Shown piece after piece: positions 9,143 to 17,596 of a stretch of DNA of 64,000 bases. The notes beneath the pieces were generated by a model that saw nothing but the letters and a program-made list of their open reading frames with translations, had not been told where the DNA came from and made no database searches. The stretch's first letter is position 1. Each line of letters starts with the position of its first letter. Source of the DNA: Ruminococcus sp. UNK.MGS-30 (GTDB lineage: Bacteria > Bacillota > Clostridia > Oscillospirales > Ruminococcaceae); contig LBCK01000004.1 of the NCBI GenBank assembly GCA_000980705.1, forward strand, positions 239,019 to 303,018. The letters are read 5' to 3'. A program made the position numbers and the translations under genes.

Positions 9143-9913
9143 TTATTTGGATTTTTTCTCTTTGGCTTTTTTGGATGGCAGCCGAATCCACTTTCCCTGG
9201 GATTTTTCCCGTGAGAAGTGCTGCTTTACGTACTGATCCAGCATTTCCCGCACCGGCACGCCGCCGTGCATAGGGAAAAAGAACCGGCGCACATTTTTCT
9301 TTTGCAGCGCCTGGTGAATGTCCTCACGCAGTTCCTCTACACGTACCACGATATTGGTCTCCGCTGCAAGCGCACGAATCTTTACCATCAAATGGGTAGA
9401 ATATCCTACGTCAATTAAGAAGATACCGTAGAAGAATCCGATGCAGAACGAAAATGCCAGATTTTCTGCCAGCCAGTGCAGCGCCGACAAAATATGCGGA
9501 TGGATGAGGAAATAGTATACAGCACTCAGCACCAGCCAGAAAAACGTAAACAGCGGACAAATAATGCCCTTGACATTTCCCCAGCGGTCGGAATAATCCC
9601 ACAGCTTGATTTTCATGCCGTGAATAAAGATCATCCCTGCCACATATTCCAGTGCCGTGATTGCCAGCGCCATTACCACAAAAAGCAGTATCTTTTTCAG
9701 CCAGGGACTGTCGCCCGGCATGAGCGGTTCCAGCATCGCCAGCAGATACAGCACGCAAAGACTGGAGCCGTACAGCGGCAGGTAGGGACCGACCAGAAAG
9801 CCCGGATTCACCCAGTGGTGCGCCGAGAAAAAGCGGCGGAATATGACCTCCAAGCCCCATCCCAGCACGCTGCCAATGCAAAATAAAAATGCCAGCGTTA
9901 AAAAGAGATTCAT
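9143..9913 (-). CDS. putative membrane protein of the CmpB / ABC-transporter type IV family
   Basis: The 256-residue polytopic membrane protein has about five or six hydrophobic segments in residues 2-190 and a basic cytoplasmic C-terminus ending KKAKEKKSK. The N-terminal pattern SVLGWGLEVIFRRFF...WVNPGFLVGPYLPLYG and the ICPLFTFFW segment are typical of the family named putative ABC-transporter type IV (CmpB). Its biochemical role is not established. ATG 9913 lies 6 nt after AAGGAG; the GTG directly before it is too close to that site. It is downstream of the GntR regulator gene (26 bp) and probably cotranscribed with it. Confidence 0.75.
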   Translation of the reverse strand: MNLFLTLAFLFCIGSVLGWGLEVIFRRFFSAHHWVNPGFLVGPYLPLYGSSLCVLYLLAMLEPLMPGDSPWLKKILLFVVMALAITALEYVAGMIFIHGMKIKLWDYSDRWGNVKGIICPLFTFFWLVLSAVYYFLIHPHILSALHWLAENLAFSFCIGFFYGIFLIDVGYSTHLMVKIRALAAETNIVVRVEELREDIHQALQKKNVRRFFFPMHGGVPVREMLDQYVKQHFSREKSQGKWIRLPSKKAKEKKSK

Positions 9914-9939
9914 CACATTCTCCTTTCCGTTTCAGCCTG

Positions 9940-10647
9940 TCAGGCGATGTGCGTTCCCAGGTCGTACAGCGACTGCTCACCCAGTGCCTGTTCAATGGTG
10001 TCATAGTGTTCCCGGACAGCATCCAAGCCCATCCTCAGATCACCGATGAGAAAGCTCTTATAGAACCGCTCATGGATGCTCGCCTGCACCTTTCGCAGTT
10101 CCTCCGTACCGTCCGACAAGATCAAGTTGATCTGCGCCGAACAGATGCCCCAGATCCCCTGCGTCACGCACTCCATCAGCCGGTTTCCGGATGCTCTTAT
10201 CAGCCAGCGGTGCATCTCCTCATCTGCCCGGATGCTGTCCAGACCGTTTCCATAGCGGAATTCATCCAGCAGATTTTTCAGTTCGTCCAGATCCAGATGA
10301 TCCCGGCGTGCATATGCCATCGGAAAGGCAGAAAGTTCCATAGAACGGCGCATCTGACACACCTCAAACGGCGAGATGTTCTGCACCAGAAACATCACGT
10401 GCATCAGTTCACGCATACTGTCCGACATTTCTTTCGCCAGCGTATATGTACCATCCCGGCTGCCGGACAAAATCCCTGCAATCTCCAGATTTTTCAGCAG
10501 CGGACGCACTTCCCTTTTGCTCAGCGAAAGCGCTTTCGCCAGTTCTGCCTCTGACGGAATTGCACTGCCCGACTGCAACTCGCCGTCCTGCAGCCGCTTT
10601 CGCAGTTCCTCCACCAGGCACAAATATTGATACTGTTGATTTTTCAC
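9940..10647 (-). CDS. GntR-family transcriptional regulator (FadR/FCD type)
   Basis: This 235-residue DNA-binding regulator has a winged helix-turn-helix at about 5-70 (IPSEAELAKALSLSKREVRPLLKNLE, a G-turn, then GTYTL) and an all-helical FCD effector domain at about 90-220 with the expected MRRSMELSAF and later His-containing helices (EEMHRWL, IHERFYKSFL). FCD regulators usually sense small carboxylates; the ligand here is unknown. It starts at a GTG (10647) 10 nt downstream of AGGAG. A perfect palindrome TTATAATTATAA at 10717-10728 in its upstream region could be its own operator. Confidence 0.88.
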   Translation of the reverse strand: MKNQQYQYLCLVEELRKRLQDGELQSGSAIPSEAELAKALSLSKREVRPLLKNLEIAGILSGSRDGTYTLAKEMSDSMRELMHVMFLVQNISPFEVCQMRRSMELSAFPMAYARRDHLDLDELKNLLDEFRYGNGLDSIRADEEMHRWLIRASGNRLMECVTQGIWGICSAQINLILSDGTEELRKVQASIHERFYKSFLIGDLRMGLDAVREHYDTIEQALGEQSLYDLGTHIA

Positions 10648-11014
10648 CTTGTTTCAGCTCCTATCACAAACTTTTCAGGGCTTACTGACGCTCCTACATA
10701 CGTTTTTAGTATACCATTATAATTATAACGATTTCCACTGTTTTTATTGTTGAGATGTAAATTGTTTTGTACACATTTTCAGCTATCCGAACTTCTGCTG
10801 TATTATGTTGTTTTTCCAACGACTTTTTTTGTGAGATGATGCTGTATGACTTGCTTTTTTGTAAGAAATATGTTAAAATAGTAGGGACACTTCAAAATGA
10901 CTGCTGTGAGCCTGTCCGGAAACGCTGCGGTACAGACTCTTGGATTGATTTTCAGAACCTGGACTTCTCAAAAATGCCGGGAACTACAAGTACAAGAAAA
11001 GGAGCGCCAAACAA
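10648..11014. other. intergenic region between gntR and the shikimate kinase gene
   Basis: It contains the plus-strand promoter listed separately (10851-10879), a 12-bp perfect palindrome TTATAATTATAA (10717-10728), and a minus-strand TATACT (-10-like) for the GntR gene. No further coding sequence is evident. Confidence 0.5.
10851..10879 (+). promoter_or_regulatory. sigma-A promoter of the shikimate kinase gene
   Basis: TTGCTT (10851-10856), 17 bp, TAAAAT (10874-10879). Transcription would begin about 130 bp before the gene. Confidence 0.6.
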
Positions 11015-11539
11015 ATGCACAATATCACACTGATCGGAATGCCGGGATCCGGAAAAACTACGCTGGGAAAAACGCTGGCAGAGGGACTGTCCTACCACTT
11101 TATCGACACAGACGATGTCATCATCGAGACCTACGGACAGCCGCTGATGGAACTGATCGACAAGCACGGCACAGAGGGTTTCATCACACTGGAGGGAAAG
11201 ATCCTGCAATCCATCCACACCAACCGTGCAGTGATCTCCACCGGCGGCAGCGCTGTCTACAGTGACGGCGCCATGCAGTACTTAAAGTCCACCGGCATCG
11301 TTGTCTATCTGCACCACCAGCTGGACGTTCTGGCACAGCGTGTGGGGAATCTTGTCACACGTGGCGTTGTCTGCCACAGCGGCTGCAACACCCTGGAAGA
11401 CCTCTATGAAGAGCGCTGCCCCTTGTATGAAAAATACGCAGATCTGATGGTGGATTTCACGGGCTGTACTGTGGAGCAGTGCCATGAAAAGCTGCTGAAA
11501 ACGGTAAAAGCTTACCTCAGCGAACACTCGGACTGCTGA
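11015..11539 (+). CDS. aroK: shikimate kinase
   Basis: Phosphorylates shikimate at the 3-position in aromatic amino acid synthesis. The 174-residue P-loop kinase has Walker A GMPGSGKTT (8-16), the shikimate-binding DTDD at about 32-35, STGGSAVY in place of the usual GGG motif, and the lid/adenine region ending in RCPLYEKYADL. The family is normally 160-180 residues. The third Gly of the GGG motif is replaced by Ser, a small departure. The ATG follows AAAAGGAGC. The gene stands alone with a strong terminator behind it. Confidence 0.87.
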   Translation: MHNITLIGMPGSGKTTLGKTLAEGLSYHFIDTDDVIIETYGQPLMELIDKHGTEGFITLEGKILQSIHTNRAVISTGGSAVYSDGAMQYLKSTGIVVYLHHQLDVLAQRVGNLVTRGVVCHSGCNTLEDLYEERCPLYEKYADLMVDFTGCTVEQCHEKLLKTVKAYLSEHSDC

Positions 11540-11551
11540 ATATTTGCAAAG

Positions 11552-11596
11552 AAAAGCGGAATGCCGACTGTAACTGGTCGGCATTCCGCTTTTTTG
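11552..11596. terminator. bidirectional rho-independent terminator
   Basis: The perfect stem AAAAGCGGAATGCCGAC / GTCGGCATTCCGCTTTT, with an 8-nt loop and T-tracts both ways, ends aroK on + and the long cobalamin operon on the minus strand. Confidence 0.9.
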
Positions 11597-11619
11597 GTTT
11601 CTGAAAACTTTATGCAATT

Positions 11620-11796
11620 TTATACAAACTGATTGCGTTCCGGCTGATAGACAAAGCCTACTGTTTCCAGCTTTGCTCTGATCTCCGTCTCGTCCAGGCA
11701 CATGGACTTGCAAAGTTCCTCCAGGGACGGGTAATTGTCCCGGAGCTGTGTATTCAGATAGCTCATCAGCATGATCGGGTCGTTGGGAAGATTCAT
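11620..11796 (-). CDS. DUF4250-type small protein
   Basis: This 58-residue protein begins MNLPNDPIMLMSYLNTQLRD and continues with SLEELCKSMCLDETEI, the pattern of the DUF4250 family of small clostridial proteins; the function is unknown. Its ATG overlaps the stop of the sirC-cbiK fusion gene (ATGA), so it is the last cistron of the riboswitch-controlled operon and is translationally coupled. A tie to tetrapyrrole metabolism is only suggested by position. Confidence 0.75.
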   Translation of the reverse strand: MNLPNDPIMLMSYLNTQLRDNYPSLEELCKSMCLDETEIRAKLETVGFVYQPERNQFV

Positions 11797-13223
11797 CTTG
11801 TTTCACCACCTTCCGGAGACTGTTCCAGCATATGCGCTGTGTGTGCAATATACAGTGCCTGCACAGCCGGGTATGCGCCCAGTCCCTGCAACTGCGGCGT
11901 CACGATATAGCCGTACCGTTCCAGCACCGACTTCCAGGAATCTGAATCATCCCCAGCCATGTCGTTCTGCGCATGGTCACCTGCCACCAGCATCATCGGC
12001 ACCAGTACAACCTCTCGATAATGATGCTCTTTCAGCAGTTCCAGCAGCGTTTCCAGCGTCGGATAGCCTTCCACCGTTCCGACAAATACATTGTCAAAAC
12101 CGCTGCGTTTCAGCCAGTAATCGAATGCCGGATACGCCTGGTTGATGATATGCGGCGTGCCGTGTCCCATCAGCAGATATGCCTTTTCCGCAGATTTCCG
12201 GATAACGCCGTCCTGCTCCATTGCCTGTACCAGCGCCGGATAATCTGCTGTCTCTGTCAGCAGCGGTTTTCCAATGCGCATTACCGCAAATGCACCGGTA
12301 TACGCCGCCGCATCTGCACAGAGTCGGTCGTATTCCTCGCCGGGAATCACGTGGGTGGGCTGTAGGTATACGTGGGTATAGCCCTGCTGTTTCAGCTTTT
12401 CCAGCGCCTCCCGAACCGTATCGACTGCGTTTCCCTGCCGCCGCATTTTCCGGATAATCATGCCGCTGGTAAACGCCCGGAAAACATCCATCTCCGGAAA
12501 CGCCACCTGCACTGCACGCTCTACAGCACCGATGGTATGCTCCCGGGTGTCTGCATAGCTTGTCCCAAAGCTGACCATCAGAATCGCTTTCTTGACAGCC
12601 GGCATTTCACCATCTGCCAGCGAAGAGGCATACGCCAGATAAGCGCCCTTTCCCTTTTCCTGGAACAGTTCCAGCGCCTTTGGCTCGGTCAGCATCCGGA
12701 GCAGCTGCATCCGGTGAAAATCGTCCGGTATGGTCTCTTTCCACGTCCGCCGCAGAATGCCCAGGCAGGTACAGATCTCACTGTACGATGCCAGTTTCGG
12801 TTCCAGTTCCCGGCAGATTGCACCGGCAAGCGCCGGCGCATCGCCCTCAGTTGCCACCGAGATCGTCACATCCCCGTGGCGGCGGTGTGCCGGGACGGCA
12901 AAATCCGGTGTGCTGTCCGGACTGACGGTTGCAGAGGAGACAAGCTTTCCTGCCGCCTGGGCATCCCGGACGATGCGTGCATTTTCCGCACTGTCATCCG
13001 TTGCCGCAAACACCAGGAACTGCTCTTCCAGCAGCTCCGGTGCATAGGCTTGTTCCAGATAAGTCAGACGTGCCGTTTCCCAGCACGCCGGCATTTTCTC
13101 CGGTGCAGCGACAGTCACTTCTGCGCCGGCATCCAGCAGACCCCAGACACGGCGCTGCGCCACCTTTCCTGCCCCGAAAACAATACACTTTTTCCCTTGT
13201 AAATTCAGTGAGATCGGATACAT
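11793..13223 (-). CDS. cbiK: fused precorrin-2 dehydrogenase / sirohydrochlorin cobaltochelatase
   Basis: A two-domain enzyme of 476 residues. The N-terminal half (about 1-200) is a Met8/SirC-like precorrin-2 dehydrogenase: a Rossmann start MYPISLNLQGKKCIVFGAGKVAQRR and the SPDSTPDFAVPA motif, oxidising precorrin-2 to sirohydrochlorin. The C-terminal half (about 213-470) is a CbiK cobaltochelatase: KKAILMVSFGTSYADTR, His in QPTHVIPGEEYD and MGHGTPH, and His in VAGDHAQNDM, inserting Co2+. The fusion channels precorrin-2 to cobalt-sirohydrochlorin, the committed step of the anaerobic B12 route. It follows cobA-hemD by 3 bp with AGAGGT as the ribosome binding site. Confidence 0.92.
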   Translation of the reverse strand: MYPISLNLQGKKCIVFGAGKVAQRRVWGLLDAGAEVTVAAPEKMPACWETARLTYLEQAYAPELLEEQFLVFAATDDSAENARIVRDAQAAGKLVSSATVSPDSTPDFAVPAHRRHGDVTISVATEGDAPALAGAICRELEPKLASYSEICTCLGILRRTWKETIPDDFHRMQLLRMLTEPKALELFQEKGKGAYLAYASSLADGEMPAVKKAILMVSFGTSYADTREHTIGAVERAVQVAFPEMDVFRAFTSGMIIRKMRRQGNAVDTVREALEKLKQQGYTHVYLQPTHVIPGEEYDRLCADAAAYTGAFAVMRIGKPLLTETADYPALVQAMEQDGVIRKSAEKAYLLMGHGTPHIINQAYPAFDYWLKRSGFDNVFVGTVEGYPTLETLLELLKEHHYREVVLVPMMLVAGDHAQNDMAGDDSDSWKSVLERYGYIVTPQLQGLGAYPAVQALYIAHTAHMLEQSPEGGETR

Positions 13224-13226
13224 TTT

Positions 13227-14711
13227 TTACACCTCTTCTTTGCATATACATTGTATCATTCCGTCAATATCCGCCTGTGCCGCAATATGCGTTACCGAAA
13301 TCTCAGCTACTGCGGCAGCTTTCGCCGTGGCGTCTCCGATTGCAACGACTTCTGCGGAATATGAGATCTCTCCCGTCATTTCCGCAAACGCTCTTGCCGC
13401 AGATGCACTGGCAAGGAACACATAGTCTGTGCGTTCCAGTTCCTGGCGCAGCAGTTCCTGCTTTCGCCGGTCGGTTTTCACCGTGTACAGCGGCACATTG
13501 TCGAACGCCTTTCCTGCCTGTTCCAGCAGCTGCGGCAGCAGAACAGAACCGTTTTCTGCACGCAGCAGCAAAACCCTGTCATTTTCCGTCAGTTCCGGAA
13601 TCAGCGCCTCTGCCAGGCTGCGGCTGTCGAAATGCTCCGGCACGCAGTCCACGAAAATGCCGTGGTCTGCCAGCGCCTGTGCTGTGCCTTTTCCGATAGC
13701 GGCGAACCGCAGGTGCAAAAGACTGCGCAGATCCACCCCAGCCTGCCGCATGGCGGCAAAGAGCATCTCCACGCCGTTGGCGCTGGTCATCACCGCCCAG
13801 GTATAGCTTTCCCAGGACAGCTGTTTCAGTTTGTCCGGATGCAGCAGTGACGGATAGATCAGACTGATCTCCGCAGATGCCGCACCATACTGCCGCAGGC
13901 GTTCTGCGGCTTTTCGGTTGTATTCCGGCGTTCCGGTCAGCAGAACGCTTTTCCCGGATAAGATACTGTTTCCATACCATTGCAGCTGTTCCCGCAGACC
14001 GACCACATCGCCGATCACCGTCATTGCCGGTGTATGGATGCCCTGCCGTCTGACCTCTTCCGCAATGTTTTCCAGAGATGCAGTCACGACACGCTGGTGC
14101 GCTGTCGTTCCCTCCTGGATCACTGCCGCAGGGGTCTCCGATGGCTTTCCGTTCTGTATCAACGCTGCGGCGATCTGCGGCAGGTTGCTGAGACTCATCA
14201 GAAATATCAGTGTCCCGTCCAGCTTTGCCAGCGTGGCATAGTCCAGTTCAGCGTGCTGTTCCGTCTTGCGGTGTCCCGTGATAACATGAAATGCAGGCGC
14301 ATACGCCCGGTGCGTCACAGGGATGCCGGCATATGCCGGTACGCTGTAGCAGGAGGACACACCCGGCACAATGGAAAACGGAATGCCGTTTTCCTGCAAT
14401 ACCTGCGCCTCTTCTCCGCCACGTCCAAAGACAAACGGATCACCGCCTTTGAGCCGCACCACCTGCTTTCCCTGCTCTGCAAGTTCCACCAGCAGCCGGT
14501 TTGTCTCACTCTGCTTTTTGTAGTGATTCCCAGCCATTTTTCCGGCAAAAATCAGCGAACAGTCCGGCTTTGTCAGATTCAGCACAGACGAACACGCCAG
14601 TGCATCATAGACTACGGCATCCGCCTGCTCCAGGCATTTTCTTCCCTGTTCCGTCAGCAGCGCTGGGTCTCCCGGACCGGCGCCCACCAGAAATACACGT
14701 CCTGTTTTCAT
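13227..14711 (-). CDS. cobA-hemD: fused uroporphyrinogen-III C-methyltransferase / uroporphyrinogen-III synthase
   Basis: A 494-residue bifunctional enzyme. The N-terminal part (about 1-240) is a SAM-dependent SUMT: VGAGPGDPALLT, VVYDALA, the signature VVRLKGGDPFVFGRGGEE, and PGVSS. The C-terminal part (about 250-494) is HemD, closing hydroxymethylbilane to uroporphyrinogen III. Together they turn the HemC product into precorrin-2, which the next gene uses. ATG 14711 follows GAGGAG by 8 nt. Such fusions are common in clostridia and lactobacilli. Confidence 0.94.
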   Translation of the reverse strand: MKTGRVFLVGAGPGDPALLTEQGRKCLEQADAVVYDALACSSVLNLTKPDCSLIFAGKMAGNHYKKQSETNRLLVELAEQGKQVVRLKGGDPFVFGRGGEEAQVLQENGIPFSIVPGVSSCYSVPAYAGIPVTHRAYAPAFHVITGHRKTEQHAELDYATLAKLDGTLIFLMSLSNLPQIAAALIQNGKPSETPAAVIQEGTTAHQRVVTASLENIAEEVRRQGIHTPAMTVIGDVVGLREQLQWYGNSILSGKSVLLTGTPEYNRKAAERLRQYGAASAEISLIYPSLLHPDKLKQLSWESYTWAVMTSANGVEMLFAAMRQAGVDLRSLLHLRFAAIGKGTAQALADHGIFVDCVPEHFDSRSLAEALIPELTENDRVLLLRAENGSVLLPQLLEQAGKAFDNVPLYTVKTDRRKQELLRQELERTDYVFLASASAARAFAEMTGEISYSAEVVAIGDATAKAAAVAEISVTHIAAQADIDGMIQCICKEEV

Positions 14712-14723
14712 GGATAGTTCTCC

Positions 14724-15566
14724 TCAGTTTGCTGCGTGATGCAGCAGTTCTTTTCTTGCGCCGGAAATGGTAGATACCGAAGCATCCACATCCCAGCCGT
14801 CCTCTTTTTGCAGAATCTCCAGCAAATGTGAAATTCTCGGCAGCCGCAGATGATGCGACCGGAGCAGTTCCGGCTGTGCAAAGATCTCTTCCGGCGTGCC
14901 GTGTGCGATCACATGACCCTGATCCATCACGTCGATCACATCTGCATAGATCGGCACAACATCAATGTCGTGGGTGGATAAGATGATTGTTGTGTTCTGC
15001 TGCCGACAGACGTCCTGCAGCAGGTGCATCAGCTCGCTGACCCCCACCGGATCCAGCCCGGCAGTGGGTTCGTCCAGAATAATCACTTCCGGCTGCATTA
15101 CCATAATGCCGGCGAATGCCACACGCTTTTTCTGCCCAAAACTGAGGGAATGAGTGGGACGGTCTTTCAGATAAGTGATTCCAATTTGTTCCATCACCGC
15201 ATTCACACGCCGATGCACTTCCTCTGACGGCAGCCCCATGTTCACTGCACCAAAGGAAATATCCTGGTACACGGACGCCGAAAAAAGCTGGTCATCCGGG
15301 TTCTGGAACACGATTCCCACTTTGGAACGCAACTGCCGCAGCCCTGCTTTCTTATAGGAGATCGGCTGCCCACGAAAGCGCACCTCGCCGTGTTCCGGCT
15401 GCAAAATGCCGTTCAGATGCAGAAACAGCGTAGATTTTCCGGCGCCGTTTGCACCCAGGATCGCTGTTGTCTTACCCTCTTCAAATGCAATGGACAGGTC
15501 TTCAATGGCATGACGCTTTTCCTCATAGCCGTATGTCAGATGCTCTGCCTCTAAAATAATCCCCAT
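14724..15566 (-). CDS. cbiO: cobalt ECF transporter ATPase CbiO
   Basis: Energises cobalt uptake with CbiMN and CbiQ. The 280-residue ABC ATPase has Walker A GANGAGKST, the Q-loop FQNPDDQLF typical of ECF ATPases, the signature LSFGQKKR, Walker B VIILDEPTAGLD, and the switch His in STHD. The C-terminal SHHLRLPRISHLL segment is the CbiO-type extension. The start at 15566 is chosen because AGGAGG lies 6 nt upstream; it overlaps the cbiQ end by 16 bp. Confidence 0.93.
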   Translation of the reverse strand: MGIILEAEHLTYGYEEKRHAIEDLSIAFEEGKTTAILGANGAGKSTLFLHLNGILQPEHGEVRFRGQPISYKKAGLRQLRSKVGIVFQNPDDQLFSASVYQDISFGAVNMGLPSEEVHRRVNAVMEQIGITYLKDRPTHSLSFGQKKRVAFAGIMVMQPEVIILDEPTAGLDPVGVSELMHLLQDVCRQQNTTIILSTHDIDVVPIYADVIDVMDQGHVIAHGTPEEIFAQPELLRSHHLRLPRISHLLEILQKEDGWDVDASVSTISGARKELLHHAAN

Positions 15567-16384
15567 CTGCTGCCTCCTATTCTGCAAATCAGCACTGCCG
15601 CCGTCAGCAATACGCTGTACCCGACGGCAAGTCCTTTCTGCCAGCCCTTTGTCTCATATGCCAGTCCCAGTGTCCGCACTTCGTCTGTATACCCTCTGGA
15701 TTCCATGGCGGTATATGTCCGGTCTGCCTGCCGGTATGCCCGGAGAAACAGATTGGAGATCAGCTGCCCGGTGGAATAGAATCCGGTTTTCAGCGTAGCA
15801 TATCCCAGACGGCACTCCTGTGCATTTCGTATCTGAGATGCCGCCTCCAGCAGCACGAAAATATACCGATAGACCAGTTCCATCATCTCCACCAGAAATC
15901 CCGGAATGTGCATCCGGCGCAGCGCCGTAAACAGCTCCGTCATCGGGGTGGAGGTTGACAGAAAGTACAGACAGCTCACCGCCGCCAGACACTGGAGAAA
16001 TACCTGCCCGAACTGATGCACGCTCTCTGCCGTCACGCCGAAATACCAGCTGCCGACGGGAATCGCCAGCAGCATTTTCTCGCCGTGGTGTGAGACCTGT
16101 AACAGGATCATGATACATCCCAGTATCACAAACGCCAGCGGAATCTGCATCAAGCGGATAATATGATGCCACCGGGTTTTCCCGATGGCAGTCATAGCGA
16201 TAAGCATGGCGCATAAGATCAGCACGCTTATCACCCAGGTATGTGAGAACAGGCACAGAAACAGACTATACAGGGACACAAAAATTTTCCACATCGGAGA
16301 AACCTGGCGCAGTGCCGAGGCATATGCGATCTCATCGATCAGAATGCGTTCTCCGTGGGTATGGCTGTGTGTGTGTCGTTTCAT
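15551..16384 (-). CDS. cbiQ: cobalt ECF transporter transmembrane component CbiQ
   Basis: The membrane coupling subunit of the cobalt ECF transporter, 277 residues. Five or so hydrophobic segments are seen. The cytoplasmic coupling helices carry the Ala-Arg signatures: the region around AMESRGYTDEVRTL matches the conserved T-type motif. The N-terminus is unusually His-rich (KRHTHSHTHGERILIDE), possibly binding metal. ATG 16384 is preceded by AGGAGG. The gene lies 15 bp behind cbiM. Confidence 0.92.
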   Translation of the reverse strand: MKRHTHSHTHGERILIDEIAYASALRQVSPMWKIFVSLYSLFLCLFSHTWVISVLILCAMLIAMTAIGKTRWHHIIRLMQIPLAFVILGCIMILLQVSHHGEKMLLAIPVGSWYFGVTAESVHQFGQVFLQCLAAVSCLYFLSTSTPMTELFTALRRMHIPGFLVEMMELVYRYIFVLLEAASQIRNAQECRLGYATLKTGFYSTGQLISNLFLRAYRQADRTYTAMESRGYTDEVRTLGLAYETKGWQKGLAVGYSVLLTAAVLICRIGGSRWGLF

Positions 16385-16399
16385 CTTGTGCCTCCTGTG

Positions 16400-17533
16400 T
16401 TAGTCAGAAGTTTCGGATGGTTCAGAATCTGTCGGTGCAGATACCGTTTCCGCCTTTGGCTTTCGGCTGATGCGTCCCAATACAAAGCCGCAGATACCTG
16501 CGCCGATCGCCGACTGTACACAGAACAGCAGAGATTCGATCTCACCCGAAGGCGGTTCCCAGAAGGATTCAAACCACGGGGTATAGCCGCCGTTGATCTC
16601 TTCTACCACAGTAGAGCCTGCATCATCCGAGCCGCCGAATTCACTGTTGCCCAGCAGCATCAGCGGAATGGTCACCAGCAGGACAACGCCAAATGCCAGA
16701 ACCAGATTTCTTGCCCACAGCTTGCCACGTCCGGGGTTGGAAACTGTAATGCCGGACAGTTCCTTCAACTCCTTTGCGCAGTTCTTCTGGATGACATTGT
16801 ACACAATGACAGTCAGAATGCCTTCTGCAATGGCAATCGGGACTTGAGTCGGTGCAAAGACAGCGATAAACTTTCCGAAGGATGCCCAGAAGTTATCGCC
16901 GGGATATGCTGCCGCCAGCTGTACCGAAGTCAGGCAATAGGTTGCCATGTCTCCGATGGTTGCCGACAGGAATACTGCCAGACCCATAGGCGCTTTGCAC
17001 TTTTTCAGCAGCCGGAACAGCCCGTAGGAAACGAACGGTCCGAAAATCGCCATGGAAAAAGTATTTGCGCCCAGTGTGGTCAGACCGCCGTGTGCCAGCA
17101 GGATCGCCTGGAACAGCAGCACGATAATGCCCAGCACGGACATGATGGACGGTCCGAACAGAATTGCACCCAGTCCGGTACCGGTGGCATGAGAACAGCT
17201 ACCGGTAACCGACGGGATCTTCAAGGAAGAAATGATAAAGACGAAAGCTGCGCACAGGGCGATCAGCAACTTCACTCTTCCCTGATAAGCGATCTTCCGT
17301 TTCAGGCTGACTGCACCAGCCACCAGGAACGGAATACAGAGTGCACCCCACGCAATACACCATCCGGCAGGCAGATAGCCCTCCATGATGTGCATTGCGG
17401 ATGCACCGAATTTGCCGCTTGCTGCCATATCAGACAGCAGCAGACAGACTGCCAGGGCAGACACCAGCACACGACATCCCGTCATGCCTCCGGTGCTGCG
17501 GTTCTGCAAAGCAGAGCCATTTTGTTTGTTCAT
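16400..17533 (-). CDS. cbiM: cobalt ECF transporter substrate-specific component, CbiM-CbiN fusion
   Basis: A 377-residue membrane protein. The CbiM part carries the metal-binding N-terminal motif MHIMEGYLP (mature N-terminal Met/His motif) and the core HATGTGLGAILFGP. After residue about 270 a CbiN-like segment follows with a TM helix, the extracytoplasmic GGYTPWFESFWEPPSGEIESL motif, and a last TM helix. In the usual arrangement CbiM and CbiN are separate; here they are one chain. The ATG follows GAGAGGAG. The 63-bp gap behind hemL can fold GAACCTCT with AGAGGGGTTC. Confidence 0.93.
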   Translation of the reverse strand: MNKQNGSALQNRSTGGMTGCRVLVSALAVCLLLSDMAASGKFGASAMHIMEGYLPAGWCIAWGALCIPFLVAGAVSLKRKIAYQGRVKLLIALCAAFVFIISSLKIPSVTGSCSHATGTGLGAILFGPSIMSVLGIIVLLFQAILLAHGGLTTLGANTFSMAIFGPFVSYGLFRLLKKCKAPMGLAVFLSATIGDMATYCLTSVQLAAAYPGDNFWASFGKFIAVFAPTQVPIAIAEGILTVIVYNVIQKNCAKELKELSGITVSNPGRGKLWARNLVLAFGVVLLVTIPLMLLGNSEFGGSDDAGSTVVEEINGGYTPWFESFWEPPSGEIESLLFCVQSAIGAGICGFVLGRISRKPKAETVSAPTDSEPSETSD

Positions 17534-17596
17534 ATGAAAACCTCTCCTCTCGGAACCCCTCTCCGTTGGCTCCCGGCTGAGAACAGAAAGAGGTTC

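Noticed and set aside
10706..10720. TTAG-TATACC-ATTA near the gntR promoter as a further operator copy
   Set aside because: It lacks the second half-site CTAA and is explained by the -10 sequence itself.
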